Shown here piece by piece: positions 1-9,528 of a stretch of DNA of 64,000 nucleotides. Each line of letters opens with the position of its first letter. Within the stretch, counting starts at the first letter, position 1. The stretch lies in the NCBI GenBank assembly GCA_900553465.1, contig USDT01000003.1, forward strand, positions 1-64,000, read 5' to 3'. This DNA is from an uncultured Prevotella sp. (GTDB taxonomy: Bacteria > Bacteroidota > Bacteroidia > Bacteroidales > Bacteroidaceae). Both the position numbers and the translations under genes were made by a program. The notes beneath the pieces were generated by a model. That model was not told the DNA's origin, ran no database searches, and saw nothing but the letters and a program-made list of their open reading frames with translations.

Positions 1-628
1 CTTGACTTTTTTTTGACAAAATAAAATCGCAAAAGAGATGTAAAGAAATGTTAAATGCTATATAAAGAAGGCCGGTTCGCTTCGTACAGACTTGTGTCAT
101 ACCCTGTTGTGGAGTACCGTATAATTCATTATGCGTTCTGATAATGCCCGTTTCATGGTCTGATTCAGTCTATTTTAGGGTGTGATCTGGTTCATTTCAG
201 CCCCTGATATGGACCATATCGCATGCTGAAACAGTGCTTATCGCAGGACGAAGAAATGTGCATCAGACATAAGTCTTTGCTGTTCAGCTACTTGCATCAT
301 CCTCTCATATTTCGCGTATTTGCGTCCGATGGTGAGTCAGTCCGCAAATTCTTGCTTATTTTTGTGGGTAGAACAGAAAACTCGGACGGAGAAATCGCAG
401 GATACTGAAAATCTGTAACTGGCCCATATTGCATCTATTTCAACTGAAAGCAACAATGCCGATACGGGACAGATGTCGCATGTTTTTATTGCAGGCAATC
501 ACAGTAGAATTTATGCAGAACAGGAAACTGACCTTGTGACAGAGAATAACGGGCATCTGAAAGAAACGGAAAATAAAAAACCGGAGCGCAGAAAGCGTCT
601 CCGGTTTTCTTGTATTGTAGGGCTATTA
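1..628. other. Intergenic stretch, no supported gene
   Basis: I see no convincing gene here. The open frames at 223-408 and 473-1225 have no family resemblance, and the second is antisense to the GH2 gene. The region holds a terminator hairpin near 577-608 and short motifs of the type CCTGATATGG...CATATC that recur in loose form near 30330-30400. The 17-mer CGCGTATTTGCGTCCGA at 313-329 recurs inverted at 30226-30242. Confidence 0.6.
577..608 (-). terminator. Hairpin terminator after the GH2 gene (possibly bidirectional)
   Basis: AAAACCGGAG pairs with CTCCGGTTTT, with an inner CGC/GCG extension. The arms provide an A-tract on one side and a T-tract on the other, so it could work in both directions. 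It lies about 20 bases beyond the stop of the minus-strand GH2 gene. Confidence 0.75.
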
Positions 629-2467
629 TTAATAGCTCAGATCCTGCGGATTCTCAATAATAGAAGGTATTCTTTCGAAGATTTCCTTGATGCGTTTCAT
701 GTCGAACTTCGGAGTACGGTCGTAGTAGTAGATACCGTTCTGCTCCTGCTCAACGTCGGTGAGCTGTGTATAGCAGAAGCCAACCACGTGCTTGCTGTCC
801 TTCAGAGCGTCAACCTCAGCCTGGAGAATCTTGTAGAACTCTTCCATCGACTTGATTTCAGAACCGTAGCCCCAAGAGTTGCCCTTGCGCTCAGATTCGC
901 GTATCCATGCAAGACCGCCGAATTCATCGACCATATAAGGCTGTCCGTCGTAGCATGCGAGCCAGTCCTTGCGATCCATTGTGTTGCGGTAAGGCTCCTT
1001 GCCGTTCTCGAATGTGAAGGCCTGTTTGAGTCTTTCCGGATCACGCTCGTAGTTGTGAACGCTCCAGATGTCTGTTTTCACGTGGCAGTCACCGCTGGCA
1101 TCGTTCACCGGACGTGTGCTGTCCATAGCCTTTGTGATGTTGTATACGTCTTCTACAAAGCGTGTGTAAACGCCAGAGTTATTGGCATCCCATGTCTCGT
1201 TGAGCGGAGTCCATGTAACGAGTGACGGGTGGTTGCGGTCGCGCTCCACGAGTTCTGTCCACTCGGAGATGAAGTTGCGTGCTGCCAGCTCGTTGTTTAC
1301 GTCGATACCCCAGCTTGCAGACTCGCCCCATGTGAGGTAGCCCAGCTTGTCAGCCCAGTAATAATAGCGCTCCTCGAAGCTCTTCTGATGCAGACGTGCA
1401 CCGTTGAAACCGGCTTCTTTTCCGAGTTCGATGTCTCTTTTGAGAGCCTCGTCGGTAGGTGCTGTCCAGATGCCGTCAGGATAATATCCCTGGTCGAGCA
1501 CGAGGCGCTGGAAGTATGGTTTGTTGTTCAGATAGAAATATCCGTTTGCGATGTGCACCTTGCGCATACCGGCGTAAGACTTCACTTCGTCTATGGTCTT
1601 GCCGTCCTTCACTACTTTGTAAGTAACGTCGTAGAGGAACGGAGACTCAGGACTCCACAGCTTCATGTTCTTTACAGGCAGTACGATAACGGAGTTGTTT
1701 GTGCAGTTGACTGTCTTTGAAGCCACTGCCTTCTTGCCGTCGTATATTGTCACAACCAGTTTGTTTGTGTTGCTCTCCTGATAGAACTGCGGATAAATGA
1801 CGAGCTGCTTCTGGTCGATGTCCGGAGTTGCGAACACAGATTTCAGACCTTCTTTTGCTACAGCTTCCATCCATACTGTCTGCCAGATACCTGTCACACG
1901 TGTGTAGTTGCATCCTGCAGAGAAGAAACCGAAGCTCTGCTTGCCTCCCGGCTGCTTGCGGTCGCGCAGGTTGTCGTTCACGAGCACTACGAGGTTGTGC
2001 TGCTGGCCGGCCTTTACGAATTTTGTGATGTCGCATGAGAACGAAGAACCTGTGCCGAAGTGGCGGCGTACGAGTTTACCGTCGATGAAGATGTGTGATT
2101 CATAGTCCACTGCTCCGAAGTTGAGCAATATCTTCTTTCCTTCCCATCCTGCAGGGATGTTGATCTTGCGCTGATACCAGATGGTATTGATGAAATCGGT
2201 GTATTTCACTCCTGAGAGCGAACTTTCCGGACAGAATGGTACGGTGATCTTGCCGTCGAATGCGGCGGTGTTCTGCCATCCTTTGTCTCTTCCTGTGCGG
2301 CCGAAGTCGAATGAGTAGGTCCATGTTCCGTTGAGGTTGACCCATTCGCTGCGTTCGAATTGCGGACGCGGATACTCCGGTCTCGGAGTCTGTGCTTTTG
2401 TAGTCATGCTGCCGGATAACATCATTGCAGCTACAGCAAAAGCAGATACAAGCGTTTTGACGTTCAT
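629..2467 (-). CDS. Secreted glycoside hydrolase family 2 protein (beta-galactosidase/glucuronidase-like)
   Basis: A 612-residue retaining glycosidase predicted to be exported. Residues 1-25 form a signal peptide ending TKAQ. Then come the GH2 sugar-binding jelly roll (about 35-200), an Ig-like domain (about 205-305) and a TIM barrel (about 310-590). The acid/base glutamate is E424 in TPLNETWD and the nucleophile is probably E515 in MVDEFGG, both at the positions expected for GH2. The family hydrolyses terminal beta-galactosides, glucuronides or mannosides; the exact sugar cannot be read from the sequence. No SusC/SusD or regulator gene is adjacent, so it appears monocistronic. It ends in a hairpin terminator. 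Confidence 0.9.
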   Translation of the reverse strand: MNVKTLVSAFAVAAMMLSGSMTTKAQTPRPEYPRPQFERSEWVNLNGTWTYSFDFGRTGRDKGWQNTAAFDGKITVPFCPESSLSGVKYTDFINTIWYQRKINIPAGWEGKKILLNFGAVDYESHIFIDGKLVRRHFGTGSSFSCDITKFVKAGQQHNLVVLVNDNLRDRKQPGGKQSFGFFSAGCNYTRVTGIWQTVWMEAVAKEGLKSVFATPDIDQKQLVIYPQFYQESNTNKLVVTIYDGKKAVASKTVNCTNNSVIVLPVKNMKLWSPESPFLYDVTYKVVKDGKTIDEVKSYAGMRKVHIANGYFYLNNKPYFQRLVLDQGYYPDGIWTAPTDEALKRDIELGKEAGFNGARLHQKSFEERYYYWADKLGYLTWGESASWGIDVNNELAARNFISEWTELVERDRNHPSLVTWTPLNETWDANNSGVYTRFVEDVYNITKAMDSTRPVNDASGDCHVKTDIWSVHNYERDPERLKQAFTFENGKEPYRNTMDRKDWLACYDGQPYMVDEFGGLAWIRESERKGNSWGYGSEIKSMEEFYKILQAEVDALKDSKHVVGFCYTQLTDVEQEQNGIYYYDRTPKFDMKRIKEIFERIPSIIENPQDLSY

Positions 2468-2591
2468 AAAAAATTGTTTTTACTGTTAAGTTGATAAATT
2501 AGGTTGTTAAAAAATTTCAGCTTCGGTGTGATTGTAAAAAGCAGAAGCCGGCTGGTAGTGTGCCGGTTTCGTGTTCTGTATCGGGTTTGTC

Positions 2592-2620
2592 AACGGGTGC
2601 GTGGAGTGCACGCACCCGTT
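2592..2620. repeat. Perfect 12-bp stem hairpin between glsB-like and GH2 genes
   Basis: AACGGGTGCGTG pairs with CACGCACCCGTT around a 5-base loop. There is no clear T-tract on either side. It sits about 150 bases downstream of the glsB-like stop on the minus strand, so it may end that operon or stabilise its mRNA. Confidence 0.6.
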
Positions 2621-2769
2621 TCCTGTATGTTCAGCATACTGCAGCGGTCGGTCTGTCAGTGTTTCCGCGTGCTGCAATACAATGTTTGTTACGTTAGGTA
2701 AGGTTAGGAATGTAGGGTATGATTTGTTATGGGTGTACACACCTTGATGTGACGGAAGTGGTTGTCACG

Positions 2770-3762
2770 TTATTCCTTTTCCTTGTATATCACGGTGTTG
2801 GCTCCGCTTGTTATCTTCAGCGCTTCCGGATGTTCCTTTATGAAGGAGTCGATGTGGCGTATGCGTTTCTCTTCTAGAATTTCGTCCACGGTTATAAGAA
2901 TACCGGTTTCCTCCACATCGCCGAATCCGTAGTTGATGGCTGTGCCGAAGAGTTTCATTGTCGGGCTGAGCCCCATGTAAGCGTTTACCAGTGGCGGGAT
3001 GTTATAGCCCAGCTTGCGTATTTCGCGGTTGAGTATTCTGTAGTCTTTTTTGAAGTCGTCTTCGCAGAAAAGTTCTCTCAATTCGTTCTCGTCAGTTTCG
3101 ATTTTCAGCGGTTTCATCGGTATGATGAGGTTCTCCTTGTCGTCGAAATGCTTTTTCAGGAAATAGAGAATCATGTCTCTTCCGCGTCTGATGTACGACG
3201 GATACATGGTCATCTTGCCGAAGAAATATTTTATGTTCGGGCGAATAACTGTCAGAGCACCGAGACCGTCCCAAAGGTTGTCGAGAGCGAAAAGACTTTT
3301 TGAGCCCATCTTCGAACTCTGATACTCAGGAGAGACGAACGAACGTCCCAGTTCCACTGTGTATGGCATGTAGTCGTTGATGAATCTGTCGGAGAAGTGG
3401 AACATGTGGCTGGTGGCGAGCTTGGGCTGTCCGTTGTCGTTGAGTTTCCAGTCTGTTCCGAGCATATAGCGGTAGCCTCCGATTATCTCTTCTGCTTCAG
3501 GATTCCATACGATGAGCTGTTTGTAGCAGTTTTCGCCCAAGTCGAATTCGTCTATATCCATTGATTTTCCCGTTCCGCCTCCTGCTTCGCGGAATGCTAT
3601 TTCGCGCAGTCGTCCGATTTCCTTCATCACGTTCGGCGAGTTGTTTGCTGTGACGACATATATTTCGTTGTGACTTTTGTTTGTCATGCGCAGCTGTCTC
3701 TCAGGTGTGAGCTCGCTTTTGATGAGTTCTTTGCTGATCGGTTGGATTATTGCTTCTTCCAT
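2770..3762 (-). CDS. glsB: GNAT-type N-acyltransferase, probable glycine lipid N-acyltransferase GlsB
   Basis: A 330-residue OlsB/hemolysin-type acyltransferase. Visible features are the acyl-homoserine-lactone-synthase-like core with LREIAFREAG near residue 50 and VELGRSFVSPEYQ near residue 140, typical of ornithine/glycine lipid N-acyltransferases. In Bacteroides the GlsB/GlsA pair makes N-acyloxyacyl glycine lipids: GlsB attaches a 3-hydroxy-acyl chain to glycine, then GlsA adds the second chain. The next gene upstream is the matching PlsC-like O-acyltransferase, 61 bases away on the same strand. This neighbour is the main reason for the specific name; the amino-acid substrate is inferred. 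Confidence 0.8.
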   Translation of the reverse strand: MEEAIIQPISKELIKSELTPERQLRMTNKSHNEIYVVTANNSPNVMKEIGRLREIAFREAGGGTGKSMDIDEFDLGENCYKQLIVWNPEAEEIIGGYRYMLGTDWKLNDNGQPKLATSHMFHFSDRFINDYMPYTVELGRSFVSPEYQSSKMGSKSLFALDNLWDGLGALTVIRPNIKYFFGKMTMYPSYIRRGRDMILYFLKKHFDDKENLIIPMKPLKIETDENELRELFCEDDFKKDYRILNREIRKLGYNIPPLVNAYMGLSPTMKLFGTAINYGFGDVEETGILITVDEILEEKRIRHIDSFIKEHPEALKITSGANTVIYKEKE

Positions 3763-3823
3763 TTTTGTTAGTTTATGATATGGATATTTCAGTTCGGGTA
3801 ATTGCGTAGTCCGAGGCCGGATG

Positions 3824-4666
3824 TCATAATTTATAAACCTCGTCCTGTACGTATTTTGCCCATTCCATCGCTGTTTTCGATTTGTCGAAGGTCTGCCATG
3901 GTATCGGCTTTCCTATTGCCACGCGGAATTTCTTGTGCACGTTTTTGTACATTTCATCGACAAGAAATAGCATTGCGATGTTGAATTTTATGTTCAGTGC
4001 CTTGCATATGTTGGCCAGACCATAGAAAAAGTCGGAGTTGCGTCCGCCGAAGTGTATCGGCACAATGTCGCGGTGTGTCTCCACACTTTTTGTAATGAAT
4101 GTCTTTTTCCACGGCAGATCGTGTATCTGTCCGTCAATCTTTCGTGAGCATATACCTGCAGGAAACATCAGAATATGATTGTCGCCGGAAAATCCTGCTT
4201 CCACCATTTCCGGGAAACTTCGGCTTTGCTTTCCTGTCTTGTTGATTGGAATGCAGAGTGGTGCCAGACCCGGAAGATTCATCAGCAGGTCGTTTACCAG
4301 ATATCTGAAGCGTCCGTCGTAGTGGCGGCCTATGATTGCTCCGAGCGCAACACCGTCGACTCCTCCGAGCGGGTGGTTTGATACAAAAGTGTAGAGCCGG
4401 CCGTCGTTTTTGTCGGGAAGATTCTCCAATCCTTCTATCTCAAGCGTCATGTCGAGGTATCTGGTGCATTCCTCAAGCCATTCTGTGCCTTTTTTGTCGC
4501 GGCTCTCCCATAAAAACCTGTTCACCTCGTCCTGGTGTATGATGTGCTTCAGCCATCTCACAGCAATCGCCGGCACATATTTGGCTTTCGCACCCATCTT
4601 CTCGTGGATGATTTTGTCAAGGTCTATGGTTCTCTCTGTTGTTTCGAGCATTCGTGTATTTAACAT
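3824..4666 (-). CDS. glsA: PlsC-like O-acyltransferase, probable GlsA
   Basis: A 280-residue lysophospholipid-acyltransferase-type protein. The acyltransferase signature NHPLGGVDG lies near residues 94-102. A second block, IPINKTGKQSR near residue 140, and a third, FPAGICSRK near residue 170, fit PlsC motifs II and III. It probably esterifies the 3-hydroxyl of the N-acyl glycine made by the downstream glsB-like gene, giving the two-chain membrane glycine lipid of Bacteroidota. It is the first gene of a two-gene operon, with a TAACTTTG promoter-like element just upstream. Confidence 0.8.
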   Translation of the reverse strand: MLNTRMLETTERTIDLDKIIHEKMGAKAKYVPAIAVRWLKHIIHQDEVNRFLWESRDKKGTEWLEECTRYLDMTLEIEGLENLPDKNDGRLYTFVSNHPLGGVDGVALGAIIGRHYDGRFRYLVNDLLMNLPGLAPLCIPINKTGKQSRSFPEMVEAGFSGDNHILMFPAGICSRKIDGQIHDLPWKKTFITKSVETHRDIVPIHFGGRNSDFFYGLANICKALNIKFNIAMLFLVDEMYKNVHKKFRVAIGKPIPWQTFDKSKTAMEWAKYVQDEVYKL

Positions 4667-4676
4667 TAATGTGGTG

Positions 4677-4684
4677 CAAAGTTA
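4677..4684 (-). promoter_or_regulatory. Bacteroidales -7 element for the gls operon
   Basis: CAAAGTTA on plus reads TAACTTTG on minus, matching the TAnnTTTG consensus, 11 bases upstream of the glsA-like start. No clear -33 TTTG is visible. Confidence 0.45.
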
Positions 4685-5418
4685 TCATAAGTTTTTTAAT
4701 ATATTCATATTTTTATGTAAAAAAGTTCATTTGTTAGCGTTTTTGACATGACAATGTAAAATATCGGATGTATTATGCCATCATTTTGAAAAGTGTGTTT
4801 TCGGTATTATGCAGGTGTGTCGTGGCGTTGTGTTGTGGTTTATACGGTTGAAGTTTTCTGTCTCGTTTTGTTAACAATTTTAAGTTAATTTATAAATGAA
4901 AAAATATTTTATGGCATGATGGTAAGTCGTCTTGGATTTTTGTTACGGTGCGTTGTTTTTTGTCCATTTCATCGGTGTTTTGCATAAGGCGTATTCCTTT
5001 GCTAAGGTTTGAAGGTGATGTCTTTTCATCAGAGGGTCTGTTGGTTTTTTGTGGGGCTTTTCATGAAATAATAACGTCTTTTCTGTGGTGTATGTTTATG
5101 TTGGATTGCTGTGTGTTGTTGTGCAAGTAGCAGATGTTCATGTGTTTGTGTGTATGAGGCTGTTTGATGGTGATTTTGCTGCTGAAAAGTGCGCCGGGTG
5201 TAAGGGTGTCTTTGTGGTGTGGTTATTTAACAAAAGCATTTTTATAGTTGATATATTTTAATTATAAAATCGCTTTTCTTAAGCTCGTCGGAGATGTGTC
5301 GAAGATGATGTGGTGGCGCTGCGGGGAGATTGTAAAAAAATATTTAAATTTTCGTGGAGAATAGTGGGTGAATGTGGTGGATTTTGTGTATCTTTGAAGC
5401 CAGATTACGTTTAATTAG
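4685..5418. other. Long intergenic region upstream of mraZ
   Basis: No supported gene. The small plus-strand frame 4948-5130 is T/G-rich, with no family resemblance. The sequence is skewed toward T and G on plus. A TATCTTTG element at 5389-5396, 22 bases before the mraZ start, fits a Bacteroidales -7 box and probably serves the division cluster, although no good -33 is seen. Confidence 0.5.
5389..5396 (+). promoter_or_regulatory. Putative promoter of the mraZ-led cluster
   Basis: TATCTTTG matches TAnnTTTG 22 bases before the GTG start of mraZ. The expected -33 TTTG is not evident, so this is tentative. Confidence 0.4.
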
Positions 5419-5910
5419 GTGAAAGTGCGATTTATCGGTAACATAGAAGCCAGAACCGACGCCAAAGGCCGGGTTTTCCTGCCTGCAGTTTTTCGCAAAG
5501 AACTGCAGCCTGCAGGCGAGGAAGGTCTTGTGCTGCGCAAGGATGTTTTTCAGTCGTGCCTTGTGCTTTATCCGGCATCGGTATGGAATGAGCAGATGGA
5601 TGTGCTTCGCTCGCGGCTAAACCGCTGGAATGCAGCTCATCAGCAGATATTCCGCCAGTTTGTGTCCGATGCAGAAGTCCTGACGATAGATGCCAGCGGT
5701 CGCATACTTCTGCCGCGCCGCTATCTTGCGATGGCCGGAATAAGTCAGTCGGTGAGATTCATCGGTATGGGCGACACCATCGAGATATGGAGCAGCGAAG
5801 CACTTCAGACGCCGTTTATGGACAGCGCCGAGTTCGGTGCTGCGCTTGAGACACTTATGTACGGCGGGACAATTGGTACAGATGAAAACAATACGACAGA
5901 TAACAGATGA
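5419..5910 (+). CDS. mraZ: Transcriptional regulator MraZ
   Basis: 163 residues, GTG start. Two tandem SpoVT/AbrB-like MraZ domains are visible, with DAKGRVFLPAVFRKEL near residue 14 and DASGRILLPRRYL near residue 93. In other bacteria MraZ forms a ring and represses its own division/wall cluster by binding repeats near the promoter. It heads the cluster here as usual. Its end overlaps the likely rsmH start. I did not find clear tandem operator repeats upstream. Confidence 0.93.
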   Translation: MKVRFIGNIEARTDAKGRVFLPAVFRKELQPAGEEGLVLRKDVFQSCLVLYPASVWNEQMDVLRSRLNRWNAAHQQIFRQFVSDAEVLTIDASGRILLPRRYLAMAGISQSVRFIGMGDTIEIWSSEALQTPFMDSAEFGAALETLMYGGTIGTDENNTTDNR

Positions 5911-6835
5911 GAACGCCATGCCGGTGGTGGCGGGCACATACCACGTGCCGGTGCTGCTGAAGGAGAGCGTTGACGGACTCGCCATACGCCCAGGAGGAGT
6001 GTATGTGGATGTAACGTTCGGTGGTGGTGGACATTCGAGGGAAATTCTCTCGCGTCTTGATGATAACGGCCGCCTGTTCAGTTTTGATCAGGACGCCGAT
6101 GCAGAACGCAATATTGTGGATGCCGGAAAAAAGTTTACCTTCGTGCGCAGCAATTTTCGCTATCTTGAGAACTGGATGCGCTATTATGGTGTCGAGCAGA
6201 TAGACGGTCTGCTGGCTGACCTTGGGGTGTCGTCGCATCATCTTGATGACGAGAGTCGTGGATTCTCTTTCAGGTTTGAGGCTCCGCTCGATATGCGCAT
6301 GAACAAGCGCTCGGGAAAGACTGCTGCTGACATACTCAACAATTACGATGAGGCTCGTTTGGCCGATGTGATATACATGTACGGTGAACTTCGTCAGTCG
6401 AGACGTATCGCGGCTGCCATAGTCAAGGCCCGTTCGAATGCTCCGCTGATTACTACGGGTGACCTGCTGAAGACGGCAGAGCCTTATGTGGGTCGCGGTC
6501 GCGAGAAGAAAGACATGGCCCGCCTGTTCCAGGCGCTCCGCATAGAAGTGAATCATGAAATGGACGCTCTGCGCGAAATGCTTTCCGCTGCAGCTCGTCT
6601 GTTGCGCCCGGGTGGTCGTCTGTCGGTCATAACTTATCACTCGATAGAAGACCGTATTGTGAAGAATATGATAAAATCCGGCAATGCAGAAGGACGTGTG
6701 GAGCAGGATTTCTTCGGTCGGAGACTTACGCCGTTCCGCCCGGTGGATGGTCGTCTGATTGTGCCTACTGACGAGGAACAGGCTGTCAATCCGCGCAGTC
6801 GTAGCGCAAAACTGAGAGTAGCAGAGAAGATATGA
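5882..6835 (+). CDS. rsmH: 16S rRNA m4C1402 N4-methyltransferase
   Basis: The SAM-dependent enzyme methylates N4 of C1402 in 16S rRNA. The SAM motif VDVTFGGGGHSREIL and the catalytic-domain phrase DLGVSSHHLDD are clear. The start at 5882 overlaps mraZ by 29 bases. An in-frame ATG at 5918 (MPVVAGTYHVPVLL) is an alternative, while the longer frame beginning at 5837 is unlikely. With the 5882 start it has 317 residues, normal for the family. It overlaps ftsL by four bases. Confidence 0.93.
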   Translation: MKTIRQITDENAMPVVAGTYHVPVLLKESVDGLAIRPGGVYVDVTFGGGGHSREILSRLDDNGRLFSFDQDADAERNIVDAGKKFTFVRSNFRYLENWMRYYGVEQIDGLLADLGVSSHHLDDESRGFSFRFEAPLDMRMNKRSGKTAADILNNYDEARLADVIYMYGELRQSRRIAAAIVKARSNAPLITTGDLLKTAEPYVGRGREKKDMARLFQALRIEVNHEMDALREMLSAAARLLRPGGRLSVITYHSIEDRIVKNMIKSGNAEGRVEQDFFGRRLTPFRPVDGRLIVPTDEEQAVNPRSRSAKLRVAEKI

Positions 6836-7347
6836 ACGAAGAAGAGAAAAAGAAAGATATAGATCCCGTGGAGGTCATCATGAACATGAAGGACCGTAAG
6901 ACGGAACCGGAAACGTCAGAATCAGTCGCTGCTGATGCCGCGCCGGAGGAAGATGTGAAGCCGGAGTCGCTGGCCGATGTCATAAGAGAACATGCCAACG
7001 AAGGCGAGGAACCGCTCTCACGCAGTTTTACTTTGGGAAAAATACTCGGTGGTGATATCCTCAACACGGAGCCGATAAGACGACAGATATGGGTGTTCCT
7101 GCTCATTACGCTTTTTGTTGTGATATATATATCCAACAGATACAGCTGCCAACAGTATCTCATTCAGATAGATAATCTGACCAAAGAACTGAAGGACGCA
7201 AAGTATAAAGCTCTGTCGAGCACGAGTATGCTCACGGAGATGAGCCGCGAGAGCCGTGTGCTGGAACAGCTCAGACTGAGTAAGGACAGCACGTTGCATA
7301 TTTCAAAACAACCTCCATACATAATAAACGTTCCACAGAATGAGTAA
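6832..7347 (+). CDS. ftsL: FtsL-like cell-division protein
   Basis: 171 residues: a charged cytoplasmic region to about residue 85, one transmembrane helix (about 86-103), then a periplasmic coiled-coil-prone segment. Position between rsmH and ftsI and this topology fit the FtsL-like family of Bacteroidota, although the cytoplasmic part is longer than in enterobacterial FtsL. FtsL helps recruit and activate FtsW/FtsI at the septum. It shares its ends with both neighbours (ATGA overlap with rsmH, 8-base overlap with ftsI), which suggests translational coupling. Confidence 0.85.
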   Translation: MNEEEKKKDIDPVEVIMNMKDRKTEPETSESVAADAAPEEDVKPESLADVIREHANEGEEPLSRSFTLGKILGGDILNTEPIRRQIWVFLLITLFVVIYISNRYSCQQYLIQIDNLTKELKDAKYKALSSTSMLTEMSRESRVLEQLRLSKDSTLHISKQPPYIINVPQNE

Positions 7348-9493
7348 GTTCGATTCAAAGAAAATAACACCCCGTTACAGTTTCATAGCCATTGTGCTCA
7401 TGTTGGTGGCCGTGTCGGTGGTGGCCAGGGCCATGTACATTATGACTGCCCGCCGTGACTTTTGGCTTGATGTGGCTGACAGAGTGAAGGCCGACAGTGT
7501 GACTGTGAAGCCAACGCGCGGCAATATTCTCAGTTGCGACGGACTGCTTATGGCCTCGTCGCTGCCTGAGTATAAGGTTTTCATGGACTTTAAAGCTCTG
7601 CGCGAAGCCGGCAATGATTCACTTTGGGAGGCAAAGCTCGATTCAATAGCTACAGGGCTGAACGCCATATTCCCGGAGAAGAAGGCGTCGGAGTTCAGAA
7701 AACATCTTGAGGAAGGACGTGAGAAGCAGAGCCGTCATTGGGCGATATGGCCAAAGCGTATTAATTATAACACTTATGTGGAAGTGAAATCGCTCCCTGT
7801 GTTTAATATGAGACTGAAGTACAGGAGTGGATTCCACTGCGAGGAATTCAATGCCCGTAAGCGTGCATATGGTTCGCTGGCCGGACGTACACTCGGTGAA
7901 CTGTACGGTGCAAAGGACTCGGCGCGTTATGGACTGGAGTTGGCCTACGACTCAGTGCTGCGTGGTGAAGATGGAATAACACATCGTCGCAAGGTGCTTA
8001 ACAAGTTCCTGAGCATTATGGATACTCCGCCTGTCGACGGTGCGGATATTGTTACGACAATAGACGTGACTATGCAGGATTTGGCTGAGCGGTCTGTGAT
8101 AGACGAGCTGAAGGCGATAAATGGCAACGTGGGTGTGGCCATTGTCATGGAAGTGGCTACCGGAGATGTTAAGGCTATTGTGAATATGGAGAAGTGTGGT
8201 GACGGCGAATACCGCGAGAGAAAAAACCATGCTGTGAGCGACCTGCTCGAACCGGGTTCAGTGTTCAAGACTGCTTCCATTATGGTGGCACTCGACGACG
8301 GAGTGGTGGATACCACTGCACGTGTGGAGACGGCCGGAGGTGTGTGGCCCATGTATGGCCGCGAGATGCGCGATCATAACTGGCGCCGCGGCGGCTATGG
8401 CATGCTGACACTGCCGCAGACGCTTATGGTGAGCTCGAATATAGGCGTGAGCCGTATTATCGACGACCATTATAAGGATCATCCGGAGAAATTCGTTGAA
8501 GGTATCTACCGTCTTGGACTTGCCGACGACCTGAAGATTCCGCTTGCCGGATCGTCACCGGCGCGTATAAGAATGCCGAAGAAGGAAGGCCGCCAGTATG
8601 TCAACTGGAGTAAGACGTCGCTACCGTGGATGAGTATCGGTTACGAGACACAGATACCGCCAATATCGACTCTTACATTCTATAATGCCATAGCCAACGG
8701 TGGACGTATGATGAGGCCGCGCTTTGTGAAGAAGGTGGTGAAGGATGGAGAGGTGATTGCCGAATATCCTCCGCAGGTGATGAGAGAGAGCATTTGCAAG
8801 CCTTCAACGCTCGGAAAGATACAGACTATATTGGAAAAGGTGGTGAGTCAGGGACTTGGAAAGAAGGCCGGATCGAAGTCATTCAAGGTGGCCGGAAAGA
8901 CGGGAACAGCACAGATTTCGCAGGGTGCGGCCGGATATAAGAGTGGCACAGTGAACTATCTGCTCAGTTTTGCCGGATACTTCCCGGCCGACAAGCCGCG
9001 CTACAGCTGTATTGTCTGTATACAGAAGTCAGGACTGCCGGCTTCAGGAGGTGGTATGAGCGGTCTGGTGTTCCACAACATAGCTGAAGGAATAATGGCA
9101 CAGGACATCAAACTCGATGTTCGTGACGCACGTGATTCTACTTCGGTGCTTGTACCAGATGTGAAAAACGGTAATATCCTCGCCGCTGATTATGTGCTCA
9201 AGTATCTTGGCTTCAAACCACGTGCCGACTGGAGTGGTTCTTATGCAGATGGCAATCCTATATGGGGTAAGGCGGAGAAAGACGGCAATAATGTAAGTCT
9301 TACACGAGAGAAAGTGGGTAATCTGCCCGATATGCCCGATGTGACGGGTATGGGAGCACGTGATGCGGTGTATATACTCGAAAGCCGAGGGCTAAAAGTG
9401 AGATTGAAGGGCCGAGGAAAGGTTGTGGAACAGAGTATTCCTGCCGGACGTACTACACGCAAAGGTATGGTATGCCAGCTTGTGCTGGGTTAG
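7340..9493 (+). CDS. ftsI: Septal peptidoglycan transpeptidase FtsI (PBP3) with PASTA domains
   Basis: 717 residues. There is an N-terminal membrane anchor (about 14-34), then a pedestal domain and a penicillin-binding transpeptidase domain. The active-site serine is S307 in the SVFK tetrad, with SSN at about 365-367 and KTG at about 519. The C-terminal 130 residues hold two PASTA-like modules (VLVPDVKNG and MPDVTGMGARDAV). The enzyme cross-links septal peptidoglycan with FtsW. PASTA domains on FtsI are common in Bacteroidota. Confidence 0.93.
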   Translation: MSKFDSKKITPRYSFIAIVLMLVAVSVVARAMYIMTARRDFWLDVADRVKADSVTVKPTRGNILSCDGLLMASSLPEYKVFMDFKALREAGNDSLWEAKLDSIATGLNAIFPEKKASEFRKHLEEGREKQSRHWAIWPKRINYNTYVEVKSLPVFNMRLKYRSGFHCEEFNARKRAYGSLAGRTLGELYGAKDSARYGLELAYDSVLRGEDGITHRRKVLNKFLSIMDTPPVDGADIVTTIDVTMQDLAERSVIDELKAINGNVGVAIVMEVATGDVKAIVNMEKCGDGEYRERKNHAVSDLLEPGSVFKTASIMVALDDGVVDTTARVETAGGVWPMYGREMRDHNWRRGGYGMLTLPQTLMVSSNIGVSRIIDDHYKDHPEKFVEGIYRLGLADDLKIPLAGSSPARIRMPKKEGRQYVNWSKTSLPWMSIGYETQIPPISTLTFYNAIANGGRMMRPRFVKKVVKDGEVIAEYPPQVMRESICKPSTLGKIQTILEKVVSQGLGKKAGSKSFKVAGKTGTAQISQGAAGYKSGTVNYLLSFAGYFPADKPRYSCIVCIQKSGLPASGGGMSGLVFHNIAEGIMAQDIKLDVRDARDSTSVLVPDVKNGNILAADYVLKYLGFKPRADWSGSYADGNPIWGKAEKDGNNVSLTREKVGNLPDMPDVTGMGARDAVYILESRGLKVRLKGRGKVVEQSIPAGRTTRKGMVCQLVLG

Positions 9494-9528
9494 GAAAATA
9501 ACGTTGGAATTGATAAAAACGACAATAT

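Noticed and set aside
473-1225. Plus-strand open frame antisense to the GH2 gene
   Set aside because: Composition and frame follow the codon pattern of the GH2 gene on the other strand; no family resemblance.
2504-2740. Small frames on both strands between GH2 and glsB-like genes
   Set aside because: They run through the 12-bp stem hairpin and have no start signals.
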